DNA of 64,000 bases, from positions 372,001-436,000 of the forward strand of contig NZ_BSSV01000003.1 of the NCBI RefSeq assembly GCF_030161435.1, given 5' to 3'. Source of the DNA: Thalassotalea loyana (GTDB lineage Bacteria > Pseudomonadota > Gammaproteobacteria > Enterobacterales > Alteromonadaceae). Position 1 is the first letter of the stretch. Every line of letters starts with the position of its first letter. This document shows positions 34,446 to 43,188 of the stretch, one piece after another. The notes under the pieces are model-generated. The model did no database searches. It saw nothing but the letters and a program-made list of their open reading frames with translations, and was not told the origin of the DNA. The position numbers and the translations under genes were made by a program.

Positions 34446-37000
34446 TTACTGAAAGCTCACATTATCTACTCGGTATACGGCCCCTGAGCCTTGCCCCCAA
34501 GCAGGAAATACCATCACTATGTCGATATTTGAGCGGTCAAAATTAACACCGGCAGCAACTAAGTCGTCCATTGAGAAAGTGTAGGTTTGCCATTGTCCTT
34601 CCGCTGGCACAACACCTTCTTGACTGGTTGATAAATTGACTTCGACATAACTACCACCATTGCCTGATTCAATTTTTAATAACCATGGCGCGTCTGCTTG
34701 AGTTGGCATGGTCGTAACTTTCATATCAAAACTCAACGTTGCTGCATTGCTCGCGTCTAATGCTCCACCGTTGTCACGACCATTCAAGCCAAGTACGGTG
34801 TCACCATTAACGGTGAATTCAATCACTGAACCATTGTCACCGCCATCATCTACGATAGTAGGCGTTGAACCTGCACAACAATCCCAGCTTGCCCAATTAT
34901 CAAGTACCGTATCAATAAACAGGCTAGCTGGCGCCATGGTCACAACAGGACCATCGTCTGCTGAAGCTTCACCGCTAAAACTCACATTATCAATACGATA
35001 AACAGCGCCTGCACCTTGTCCCCATGCAGGGAATACCATCACAACATCAATATTTGAAGTATCTAAGTTAACGCCTGCAGCAACTAAATCAGCTAATGCA
35101 AAAGTATAGGTTTGCCATTGACCTTCAGCTGGTACCACACCTTCTTGGCTTGTCGACAAGTTAACTTCTACAAAGTTAGCTGCGTCACCTGATTCAATTT
35201 TTAATAACCAAGGTGCGTCGGCTTGCGTTGGCAAAGACGTCACTTTCATATCAAAGCTAAAGGTTGAAACGCCACTTGCGTCAATTGCGCCACCGTTTTC
35301 ACGACCGTTAAAGCCCAGAACTGTGTCGCCATTTACCATGAACTCAACAACGTTGCCGTACATTGCGTCATCTTCAACAACCGTTGGGGTTGAACCAGCA
35401 CAACAGTCCCAACTCGCCCAGTTATCAAGCACTGAATCAGCAAAAATGCTTGCAGGTGCCATCGTCACGACAGGGCCAGCATTATCATCAGCCATATCCT
35501 CGCCAGTATAGTCAGAGGCTAATACAAGGATAACGTTATCAAGCTGCACTTGACCGGCTTCTGCGCCCATATCAAAGAACACACGGTTGTTTTCGCCACC
35601 AAAGCCTGTGGTTGTTAAATTAAGTGTGTATGTTGCCCATTCAGTGGTCAACGCAACGGTCTCTGTCACATTAGTCCAAGGATCTTGGTCTAAGCCTAAG
35701 CCCGCGATAATTGAACGAGCGTCATCTGAGCGCGCATCAAAGGTAAGGACATAGTCTGTGTCGGCAACTAAAGTTAAGTTTTGCTTTAAGCTGACATCCC
35801 AAGGGTTACCAGCAATAGCTACGTTTGCAGTGAATATACCGTCAACAATGCTTTCAACCATGCCGTCTGTGCCGCCCCAACCCTCAGCACTGTCAAAGCC
35901 TGAGTTAGCTAACAATGCAGGGCTTTCATCACCGCCATTATCGCCAGAATCACCCCCCGTGTTGTCGCCACCTGTATCACCACACATTGCAGCAAACGGT
36001 ACCGTGATGTCAGTATCGCTTAATTGCCAATTACCTTCGAAAGATTCATGGCTCCATAAAACATTTAGTGAAACTTCTGCAGGCGCTGTATCCCAAGTTA
36101 ATGTTTGGCTAATTGTGCCTGCTACAGAAGTATCTTGTGCTCCTGGCGTACCACCGTGAGGACCTGAAATAACAAGAACATCAATTAGGTCATCAGTAGG
36201 AGAGCCCACTGTTACTTGCATTGTATTTGCATCAAGACTCTCAATCGTAAGCAACGCTGCTGAGTTAGCGATATCTGAATTACCGAAGTGGTATACCGTC
36301 GCTTCACAGTATGCTGAAGTATCTAAGTTACCTGAATCATCACCACCAGCATCACCAGCGCCATCTGATTCGCCACTAAAGCTCACATTATCGATACGGT
36401 AAACCGCGCCAGCACCTTGACCCCATGCAGGAAATACCATCACAACATCAATGTTTGAAGTATCAAAGCTAACACCTGCAGTAACTAAATCAGCTAATGC
36501 AAATGTGTAGGTTTGCCATTGACCTTCTGTTGGCACAACACCTTCTTGGCTAGCAGACAAATTAACTTCAACATAGCTTGCTGCATCACCTGATTCCATT
36601 TTTAACAACCAAGGAGCGTCAGCTTGTGTCGGTAAAGAGGTTACTTTCATGTCAAAGCTAAAGGTTGTAACGCCACTTGCATCAAGGGCACCGCCGTTAT
36701 CTCGACCATTAAAGCCAAGTACCGTGTCGCCATTTACCATGAACTCAACGACATTGCCGTACATTGCGTCGTCTTCAACAACTATTGGTGTTGAACCTGC
36801 ACAACAATCCCAGCTTGCCCAGTTATCTAGTACTGCATCAGCAAAAATGCTTGCCGGTGCCATCGTAATAACAGGACCTGAGCTATCGTCGTCACCACCG
36901 CTAGATGCTAACGTAAGGCTTACGTTGTCTAATTGCACTTGGCCTGCTTCAGCACCCATGTCAAAGAACACACGGTTATTTTCACCACCAAATCCAGTCG
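34446..37000 (-). repeat. Recently duplicated CBM4 plus Exop_C-like module block inside the giant GH16 gene
   Basis: Near-identical coding repeats begin with the M-A-P-A-S-(I/L)-F segment at 36863, 35462 and 34937 (minus strand), each about 480-520 bases long. Two CBM4-like repeats begin near 37295 and 35906. The order CBM4-A, unique module, CBM4-A, A implies duplication of a two-module block of about 1 kb plus one extra A copy. Confidence 0.8.
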
Positions 37001-40000
37001 TCGTTAGGTTAAGCGTGTATGTTACCCACTCAGTCGTTAACGCAACGGTCTCGGTCACATTAGTCCAAGGTTCTTGGTCTAAGCCTAAGCCAGCGATAAT
37101 CGAACGAGCATCATCTGATCGCGCATCAAAGCTAAGAACATAATCGGTGTCAGCAACTAAGGTTAAGTTTTGCTTTAAGCTGACATCCCAAGGGTTACCA
37201 GCAACAGCTACGTTAGCCGTAAACATGCCGTCAACGATGCTTTCAACCATGCCATCAGTACCGCCCCAACCTTCAGAACTATCGAAACTAGAGTTAGTTA
37301 GTAACTCACCGTTACCATTGTTGTCGCCTGAGTTGTCATCACCAGAATTGTCATCACCACTACCAGAACCATCAGTTACTAGCACGACACTAACGTTATC
37401 AAGTTGAACTTGACCGGCTTCTGCACCCATATCGAAGAATACTCGACTGTTTGAGCTACCAAACCCTGTCGTTGTTAGCGTAAAGGTATAAGTAGTCCAC
37501 TCAGTAGATAACTGAACTGTTTCGGCTACATTGGTCCATGGTGCTTCATCTAGACCTAAGCCAGCGATAATTGAGCGAGCGTCATCAGAGCGCGCATCAA
37601 AGCTTAATGTGTAAGTTGAGTCGTTAAGCAATAACATGTTTTGCTTTAAGCTCACATCCCACGGGTTACCAGCAACGGCAACGTCTGCAGTAAAGATACC
37701 ATTGGCAATACTTTCAACCATGCCATCTGTACCACCCCAGCCTGCACTGTTGCCAAAATCAGAGTTTTGAATAAGCTCTACGCCAGGTTCTTGTGTGCCA
37801 TTGTCACCGCCAGAGCCATCATCGCCAGAACCATCATCACCGCCATTGTCGCCACCGTTGTCGCCGCCAGAGCCCATATCGTCGCCATAAGGGTTTTCAT
37901 CACCTTCAGGAATACCGACAAATACGTTGTCTACGCGGTAAACTGCACCTAAGCCTTTGCCCCATTGCGGGAACATCATCAGTAGATCTACTTCGGTTAA
38001 GTTTAAGCCTGCGCCTGCTAAATCAATTAGCGGGAACGAGTATGACTGCCACTCACCTAGTGTCGGAGCTACACCTTGTAAGCTGTCCGTTAAGCTTAAT
38101 TCAGCAAACGAGTTACCTGTTGCATTTGAGCTTTCAACTTTAATTAACCAGTCTGTTGTTTCATCTTCTGGCATCGTCACAACTTTTAAGTCAAAACGTA
38201 GAACACCATTTGTTGTAATTGGCGCTAAATTTAATGTTTCGCCAGAACTACGTCCCCAGAAACCAACAACTGTACCGCCATCAGAGCCTTCGCCAATAGT
38301 AAATTCAACCACCATATTGTGGTCTTCATCATCCATTACCTCAACTTGAGGTAAAAAGGCACAACAATCCCAAAGTGTCCAGCCAGAACGAACAGCATCG
38401 TCATAAAGGGTAAATAATTCTTGGTAAACAGTGTTATCAGGACCTTTTACAACATCATCATCATCGCTATCGTCAACTGTTGTTGAATGAATGATCATGT
38501 TATCAACACGAAATCTTGCACCATCACCTTGTCCCCATTGTGGGAAGATCAGAGCAATATCGATTGCAGAAATATCTAAACCTTCTTGAAGTAATGAATT
38601 CATTGACACAGTATAATGTGTCCACTCATCTTGAACGGGAGCAGTAGGTAAACGGTAATCTACAGCGGTACCACCAAGGTTAGTACCACCGTTTGACTCC
38701 ATTTTTAAATACCATGGAGCATTCGGGTTTTCAGGAAAATCAATAAGTTTTAAATCAAACTCAATTGCACCCGATAATGCTAATGAGCTCGCATCGAACG
38801 GATAACCAGAACCACCTTGATCTTGTCGAACCGTGAAACCCACTACCGAGTTACCGTTAATATAAAACTCCGCTGCATTACCAAAGTCTGGATCCTCATC
38901 TTGCACAACGACAGGAACAATACTACTTAAACCCTGTGCAACTTGATCATCCCACATCGGCCAATTTGGATTTTCTTCATCTTCGAATAGCAGTAATTCA
39001 GCACCTTCAAAGGCGGCACCGATAGTCACATTATCCACTTGATACACTGCTCCAGCACCTTGGCCTAATGTTGGGAATACTTTTATCGCAACAATATTTT
39101 CACTATCTAGGCCGAGTTCGCGTAATGCACCAAAATCAAAACTATAATGTTGCCACTCGCCAGGTGTTGGTAACACGCCCTCTAAGCTATCATTAAGCGC
39201 TAGTTCTACTTCACCTGTTTCGGCTTCACTGTTACTTGAACTGCGTTGAAGGCCATATTTTCTTGGACTTTCAGAAGCTTCTTCCTCTGGTGCAGTTTCA
39301 TATTCCACTTTAAATACCCAAGAAGCCTCAGAATTCGTTGGTGTTTCTAACACTTTTATATCAAATTCAATGAGTGCTTCATCTGGAAGCAAGGTACCGT
39401 CATATGAAGGACCAGAAAATCCTAATTCACCAGATTCTTCAGTCACGGTAAATTGGACAACCTCACCATACTCCTCGTCACCTGAATCAACAGTTTCAGC
39501 TTCGTCTTCACCAACAACATCCCATGATGACTGGTCTTCTGTAAAAATATCTACGCCTACTGGTACAGGGATAATAGGCGGAATTGGCACAGGAGCTGCA
39601 CCTTTTACAAATGTGTCGTTATAATAATCTGAACTAATCGTGGCACAGCCTTTACCTGTCACCGTATCTTTGGCACATTGGTAAACGCGTACGTAATCTA
39701 CTTGGTAAGCGTTACCATTAACGTAGGCAGAGTTATCTACACCTCGTGCGATTGAACCATTGTCGTCACCAACAAAGTAGTTTGCCGATTGGTGAGTTCG
39801 CCCAGCCCAGTTACCACCAACAGCATTATTTAAGATAATAAAGAAATCTTGGTCGTATGGGGCTTTTTGATAGACGATTTCTTCGATGCCATCGTCATTC
39901 ATAATCTGGGTATACCAACCAGTTTCGCTTAAGCCAGCAGCTGCACCATCAGATGCTCGGTAAGTCACTTCTGAGTCACGTTGGTAGGCATATAATACGT

Positions 40001-40709
40001 CATCTACATACCAACGAATCTCACCCTCCTCCCACTCAATCGCGTAAATATGGAAGTCGTCGGCAGGCGAAGAATTAGGTAAGGCATATTCGGTACCGGT
40101 GAAGTCGTGATTGCTACCTTGCATTGGACCATAATGCAACGTGCCGTGGGCATGACGGTCTATATCACCATCTGCTCTAACTTCACCTATGTTAACCCAT
40201 TCAACAAGGTCAATTTCACCAGATAATGGCCATGTACCGTATTCAGAGTTTGTCGGCATTAACCAAGCGGCAGCCCAAGAACCTTGCCCCTTTGGCGCTT
40301 TAGCTCGAACTTCAACGCGACCATACGTCCAGTCTCCCTGATATTGAGTAACAATACGAGACGAAGTGTAGGGTTTTGTTAGGCTTGAATCAGCCGGCGT
40401 TGGACGAGCAACAATATTGAGAATACCGTCTTCAATAAACAGGTTTTCCGGTGAATCTGTATAACACTGTTCTTCAGCGTTACCACCACCGTCACAATTG
40501 ATTTCAAACGTCCATTTGTCTAAATCTAATGAACCACCATCAAATTCATCACTCCACACTAACTCCCAGTCAGGCGCAGGTGTTCGAGTATCTACTTCGA
40601 CAATCGTTGTTTCTGTAGCTGCATCGCCCCCACCACAGCCGGCAATTACCGCTGTAGTAAGTATCAATGTTGTAAATCGCGTAAGCGTTGTAGCCCGCCC
40701 TTTAAACAT
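34446..40709 (-). CDS. Giant multimodular GH16 laminarinase-like lipoprotein with repeated glucan-binding modules
   Basis: A 2087-residue lipoprotein (lipobox V-I-A-G-C, then G-G-G-D). GH16 lies at about 45-350, with G-E165-I-D167-L-V-E170-W. Then come repeated modules. Exop_C-like jelly rolls (A) are at about 385-570, 570-740, 755-935, 1279-1450, 1745-1915 and 1920-2087. CBM4-like modules are at about 978-1115, 1135-1272 and 1598-1740. A unique Cys-containing module is at about 1465-1580. Acidic G/D/N linkers separate some of them. The last three A modules and the last two CBM4 modules are nearly identical, so internal duplication is recent. A-module ends share the motif W-G-Q-G-A-G-A-V-Y-R. 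The start at 40709 follows GGGAGA. It should cut and hold laminarin at the cell surface, feeding the receptor encoded downstream. Confidence 0.88.
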   Translation of the reverse strand: MFKGRATTLTRFTTLILTTAVIAGCGGGDAATETTIVEVDTRTPAPDWELVWSDEFDGGSLDLDKWTFEINCDGGGNAEEQCYTDSPENLFIEDGILNIVARPTPADSSLTKPYTSSRIVTQYQGDWTYGRVEVRAKAPKGQGSWAAAWLMPTNSEYGTWPLSGEIDLVEWVNIGEVRADGDIDRHAHGTLHYGPMQGSNHDFTGTEYALPNSSPADDFHIYAIEWEEGEIRWYVDDVLYAYQRDSEVTYRASDGAAAGLSETGWYTQIMNDDGIEEIVYQKAPYDQDFFIILNNAVGGNWAGRTHQSANYFVGDDNGSIARGVDNSAYVNGNAYQVDYVRVYQCAKDTVTGKGCATISSDYYNDTFVKGAAPVPIPPIIPVPVGVDIFTEDQSSWDVVGEDEAETVDSGDEEYGEVVQFTVTEESGELGFSGPSYDGTLLPDEALIEFDIKVLETPTNSEASWVFKVEYETAPEEEASESPRKYGLQRSSSNSEAETGEVELALNDSLEGVLPTPGEWQHYSFDFGALRELGLDSENIVAIKVFPTLGQGAGAVYQVDNVTIGAAFEGAELLLFEDEENPNWPMWDDQVAQGLSSIVPVVVQDEDPDFGNAAEFYINGNSVVGFTVRQDQGGSGYPFDASSLALSGAIEFDLKLIDFPENPNAPWYLKMESNGGTNLGGTAVDYRLPTAPVQDEWTHYTVSMNSLLQEGLDISAIDIALIFPQWGQGDGARFRVDNMIIHSTTVDDSDDDDVVKGPDNTVYQELFTLYDDAVRSGWTLWDCCAFLPQVEVMDDEDHNMVVEFTIGEGSDGGTVVGFWGRSSGETLNLAPITTNGVLRFDLKVVTMPEDETTDWLIKVESSNATGNSFAELSLTDSLQGVAPTLGEWQSYSFPLIDLAGAGLNLTEVDLLMMFPQWGKGLGAVYRVDNVFVGIPEGDENPYGDDMGSGGDNGGDNGGDDGSGDDGSGGDNGTQEPGVELIQNSDFGNSAGWGGTDGMVESIANGIFTADVAVAGNPWDVSLKQNMLLLNDSTYTLSFDARSDDARSIIAGLGLDEAPWTNVAETVQLSTEWTTYTFTLTTTGFGSSNSRVFFDMGAEAGQVQLDNVSVVLVTDGSGSGDDNSGDDNSGDNNGNGELLTNSSFDSSEGWGGTDGMVESIVDGMFTANVAVAGNPWDVSLKQNLTLVADTDYVLSFDARSDDARSIIAGLGLDQEPWTNVTETVALTTEWVTYTLNLTTTGFGGENNRVFFDMGAEAGQVQLDNVSLTLASSGGDDDSSGPVITMAPASIFADAVLDNWASWDCCAGSTPIVVEDDAMYGNVVEFMVNGDTVLGFNGRDNGGALDASGVTTFSFDMKVTSLPTQADAPWLLKMESGDAASYVEVNLSASQEGVVPTEGQWQTYTFALADLVTAGVSFDTSNIDVVMVFPAWGQGAGAVYRIDNVSFSGESDGAGDAGGDDSGNLDTSAYCEATVYHFGNSDIANSAALLTIESLDANTMQVTVGSPTDDLIDVLVISGPHGGTPGAQDTSVAGTISQTLTWDTAPAEVSLNVLWSHESFEGNWQLSDTDITVPFAAMCGDTGGDNTGGDSGDNGGDESPALLANSGFDSAEGWGGTDGMVESIVDGIFTANVAIAGNPWDVSLKQNLTLVADTDYVLTFDARSDDARSIIAGLGLDQDPWTNVTETVALTTEWATYTLNLTTTGFGGENNRVFFDMGAEAGQVQLDNVILVLASDYTGEDMADDNAGPVVTMAPASIFADSVLDNWASWDCCAGSTPTVVEDDAMYGNVVEFMVNGDTVLGFNGRENGGAIDASGVSTFSFDMKVTSLPTQADAPWLLKIESGDAANFVEVNLSTSQEGVVPAEGQWQTYTFALADLVAAGVNLDTSNIDVVMVFPAWGQGAGAVYRIDNVSFSGEASADDGPVVTMAPASLFIDTVLDNWASWDCCAGSTPTIVDDGGDNGSVIEFTVNGDTVLGLNGRDNGGALDASNAATLSFDMKVTTMPTQADAPWLLKIESGNGGSYVEVNLSTSQEGVVPAEGQWQTYTFSMDDLVAAGVNFDRSNIDIVMVFPAWGQGSGAVYRVDNVSFQ

Positions 40710-40759
40710 AGGTCTCTCCCGATGATTTTGCCTTTAGCTCGTCTATGTTATACGCGTAC

Positions 40760-40773
40760 TGCATACGTATGCA
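40760..40773. promoter_or_regulatory. Perfect 14-bp palindrome, LacI-type operator candidate
   Basis: TGCATACGTATGCA is an exact palindrome with a central CG and TG/CA ends, the general form of LacI/GalR-family operators. It lies 51 bases upstream of the giant GH16 start codon, overlapping where a promoter or leader should be. No LacI-family gene is in the window, so the regulator would be encoded elsewhere. Confidence 0.45.
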
Positions 40774-40865
40774 TTTTTCGGTACTAAAGAGCTGTTTGTT
40801 ATTATTACCGCAATATCTCTCACTATTCTTTTATCACGCTATTTCGCAATTAGATGGACTAATTC

Positions 40866-40898
40866 GCTAAGACGGATTAGAAAAAAGCTAAAACGGAC
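40866..40898 (+). promoter_or_regulatory. Candidate LytTR response-regulator site, copy 1
   Basis: GCTAAGACGGA and GCTAAAACGGA are direct repeats whose starts (40866, 40887) and CGG cores (40873, 40894) are exactly 21 bases apart, two helical turns. LytTR-domain regulators bind imperfect direct repeats with about this spacing. It lies about 155 bases upstream of the giant GH16 gene. Confidence 0.6.
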
Positions 40899-41102
40899 AA
40901 AACGACAAACTCGCTCTCAATAGCACAGTTCCTAACAAACATTTTTTAACTTGATCAGCACATTCACAATGTTTTTATAAACGTCCTTAGAATTAAGGTA
41001 CGCTTTAAGTGAGCTAATTGATTTACTTTTATCGTATTTATCTATCGGGGTGTTTTTTATTTTAATTTTCAATGCTAACGTAATGATAAAGCGTGTAAAT
41101 TC

Positions 41103-41135
41103 GCTAAGGCGGACAGTTATCGAGCCAAAACGGAC
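41103..41135 (+). promoter_or_regulatory. Candidate LytTR response-regulator site, copy 2
   Basis: GCTAAGGCGGA and GCCAAAACGGA start at 41103 and 41124, again 21 bases apart. The preceding AATTC is shared with copy 1. It lies 60 bases upstream of the LytS-like kinase start, suggesting autoregulation. Confidence 0.6.
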
Positions 41136-41194
41136 GCATCGTGTTAGGCAACGGCAGGATTTTCTATACAATTAAGTTATGAATAGGTAAACGC

Positions 41195-42427
41195 GTGAGA
41201 AAAAGCAAAGCAATGCAGAAAGTCGAGCAAAATGTCGCAAAGCTAATTCGCGAAACATTGGGCCAAGCGCCTGAGAAAATGTTTTGGTATTGTCAGTTTG
41301 GCTTTTGGGTGTTTATTTGCTTGGTGTCTTTGGCCTTGAACCTATGGTTTGAGCAATATGAAGTCTCATATGTCTTATTTACCGTTCTCCAATCTGCGAT
41401 GGGTTTGTTACTGTCTATTTTTCTTCAAAAGTCCTTCATTGCAATTTGGTACACCAGTAACAAGTTTCGAATTTGGGTCGGTTTAGCACTAATTTTTGCT
41501 GTTTCTCTTGTATGGACATTCGCTCGAATGTCATTATTCAACGCGTTAACCGGCGAAGAAGATACTTGGTGGAATTTTGGTGGTTGGTATTTTAGCGGCA
41601 TATTCATCTACATGTGTTGGACAGCGATGTTTCATGGTCTTATGTACTATCACTTGCTTCAACGTGAACATCAAATTTTGCTCGACTCACAAGACAAAAT
41701 TCAAGAAGAATATATAAAGCGCATTGAAGCACAAGCAATTGCTCGGGATGCTCAATTAAAAATGCTTCGCTATCAGCTAAGCCCTCACTTTCTATCTAAT
41801 GCTTTGAACTCAGTGAATGCGCTTATCGAAATGGAGCAAGGAGATCTTGCGCAGAGAACGGTGATTAATTTGAGTAAATTCTTACGCTATTTGCTCGACC
41901 ACGAACCTGAATCTAGAGTGACTGTAGAACAAGAAATTAATGCATTGATGCTCTATCTCGATATCGAAAAAGTGCGATTTAGTCATCGCTTAGCGATTGA
42001 TCTAAAAATAGACAAAGATGCAGAAGATGGCCTCATCCCAAGCTTGATGTTCCAACCTATTGTTGAAAATTCAATTAAGCATGCAATTTCAAAAAGTGAA
42101 GAAGGTGGTACTGTTCACGTATGTGTTAAGCGCAACAATGACTTATTGACTATAGAGCTATCGGATTCAGGCACAGAAGTATACAACAATACAGCATCAG
42201 ACAAGGATAATCGGAGTATTGGTATGAACAATACTAGGTCGAGATTAGAAGCAATCTATCCAAAAAGATACAGCTTAAATTACGACATTTGTGACGGTCG
42301 ATTTAAAACAAACATAACAATTCCGTTTGAACTCTCAACAAAAAAAGAACCAGAAGAGCATGTTGAAGTGGATGAGGTTGAAGCATGGCAGAACTACGAA
42401 CAATTATCGTCGACGACGAACCATTAG
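41195..42427 (+). CDS. LytS/YehU-family sensor histidine kinase
   Basis: A 410-residue membrane kinase. GTG 41195 has AGG seven bases upstream. Four membrane segments (about 29-49, 54-75, 89-112 and 124-146) are followed by a coiled segment and a His_kinase (PF06580) domain with His198 in Q-L-S-P-H-F-L-S-N-A-L-N. A HATPase domain follows, with F-Q-P-I-V-E-N-S-I-K-H-A and a degenerate G box. The usual H-box is Q-I-N-P-H-F-L-F-N, so two positions differ. It overlaps the response-regulator gene by 43 bases, implying translational coupling. It probably signals to that regulator and, given its place, responds to glucan availability (inference). Confidence 0.92.
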   Translation: MRKSKAMQKVEQNVAKLIRETLGQAPEKMFWYCQFGFWVFICLVSLALNLWFEQYEVSYVLFTVLQSAMGLLLSIFLQKSFIAIWYTSNKFRIWVGLALIFAVSLVWTFARMSLFNALTGEEDTWWNFGGWYFSGIFIYMCWTAMFHGLMYYHLLQREHQILLDSQDKIQEEYIKRIEAQAIARDAQLKMLRYQLSPHFLSNALNSVNALIEMEQGDLAQRTVINLSKFLRYLLDHEPESRVTVEQEINALMLYLDIEKVRFSHRLAIDLKIDKDAEDGLIPSLMFQPIVENSIKHAISKSEEGGTVHVCVKRNNDLLTIELSDSGTEVYNNTASDKDNRSIGMNNTRSRLEAIYPKRYSLNYDICDGRFKTNITIPFELSTKKEPEEHVEVDEVEAWQNYEQLSSTTNH

Positions 42428-43179
42428 CCCTAGGTTTAATGAAATCGAAGTTAAAGAAATTTAATTCAATAAATATTATTGCTGAGTGTAAAAATGGACG
42501 AGAAGCAATAGAAGCAATCTTAGATTTAGAGCCTGACTTGGTTTTCCTCGATATAGATATGCCCAACATAAATGGCTTTGATGTTATACAAAGAACACAG
42601 CCCGAACTTACCCCTATGGTCATCTTTGCTACGGCTCATGAACAATATGCGCTAGATGCATTTAAAGTGAACGCTGTTGATTACATCTTAAAACCACTTG
42701 ATGAAGAGCTCGTTAAACGGGCTGTAACTAGAGCTGAACAACGCTTTTCCCAATATGATAGAGACGCAGAGAAATCTAATTTAATCAGTGCTATAGAGGC
42801 GATAAGAAAACATGATCAGCATACTGCGCAAGACGATAAAAAAATTGTTGTTAAAGATGGTGACCAAATCACTATCTTAAAACAAGAAGATTTAAAGTGG
42901 GTCGATGCTGCTGGTGATTATTGCTGCTTACATGCAAATGGTGAAACTCATATCAAAAGAATCTCTTTGACTGAGCTACTGTCGGAATTAGATCCCAACA
43001 ATTTCAAACGAGTGCATCGTTCAACGATTATAAACCTTAACTTTATTAATAAAGTGCAATCATTGCCAAAAGGCGAGTTTTTTGTCGAGCTTGGCGTTCA
43101 TGAACGCGTTAAGGTCAGTAGAACATACAAAGATGCGATACGAGATTACTTACAACTCTATCCCGACAAAAAAGACTAA
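42385..43179 (+). CDS. LytTR-family DNA-binding response regulator
   Basis: A 264-residue protein with an N-terminal receiver domain (acidic pair I-V-D-D-E near residue 9, phospho-acceptor Asp56 in F-L-D-I-D-M-P, and K-P-L-D-E). A C-terminal LytTR DNA-binding domain covers about 150-260 (W-V-D-A-A-G-D-Y-C-C-L-H, F-K-R-V-H-R-S-T-I-I-N-L). It resembles the YehT/LytR group. It overlaps the kinase gene by 43 bases. It is the best candidate to bind the 21-bp-phased repeats upstream of the kinase, giant GH16 and small GH16 genes. Confidence 0.93.
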   Translation: MAELRTIIVDDEPLALGLMKSKLKKFNSINIIAECKNGREAIEAILDLEPDLVFLDIDMPNINGFDVIQRTQPELTPMVIFATAHEQYALDAFKVNAVDYILKPLDEELVKRAVTRAEQRFSQYDRDAEKSNLISAIEAIRKHDQHTAQDDKKIVVKDGDQITILKQEDLKWVDAAGDYCCLHANGETHIKRISLTELLSELDPNNFKRVHRSTIINLNFINKVQSLPKGEFFVELGVHERVKVSRTYKDAIRDYLQLYPDKKD

Positions 43180-43188
43180 GACAATCGG

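Larger units (their letters stand above)
40710..41194. other. 485-base divergent control region between the giant GH16 gene and the LytS/LytTR genes
   Basis: I see no convincing gene. A short open frame on the minus strand at 40932-41171 has no ribosome site and no recognisable product. The region contains a 14-bp perfect palindrome (40760-40773) and two 21-bp-phased direct repeats (40866-40898 and 41103-41135), listed separately. It must hold the promoters of both divergent transcripts. Confidence 0.7.

Noticed and set aside
34446-38350. Several plus-strand open frames opposite the giant GH16 gene
   Set aside because: They are shadows of the repeated modules; their similarity to one another reflects the duplicated coding strand.
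40932-41171. 79-codon open frame on the minus strand in the GH16/LytS control region
   Set aside because: There is no ribosome site, the composition is odd and no domain is visible, and it overlaps the phased regulatory repeats.
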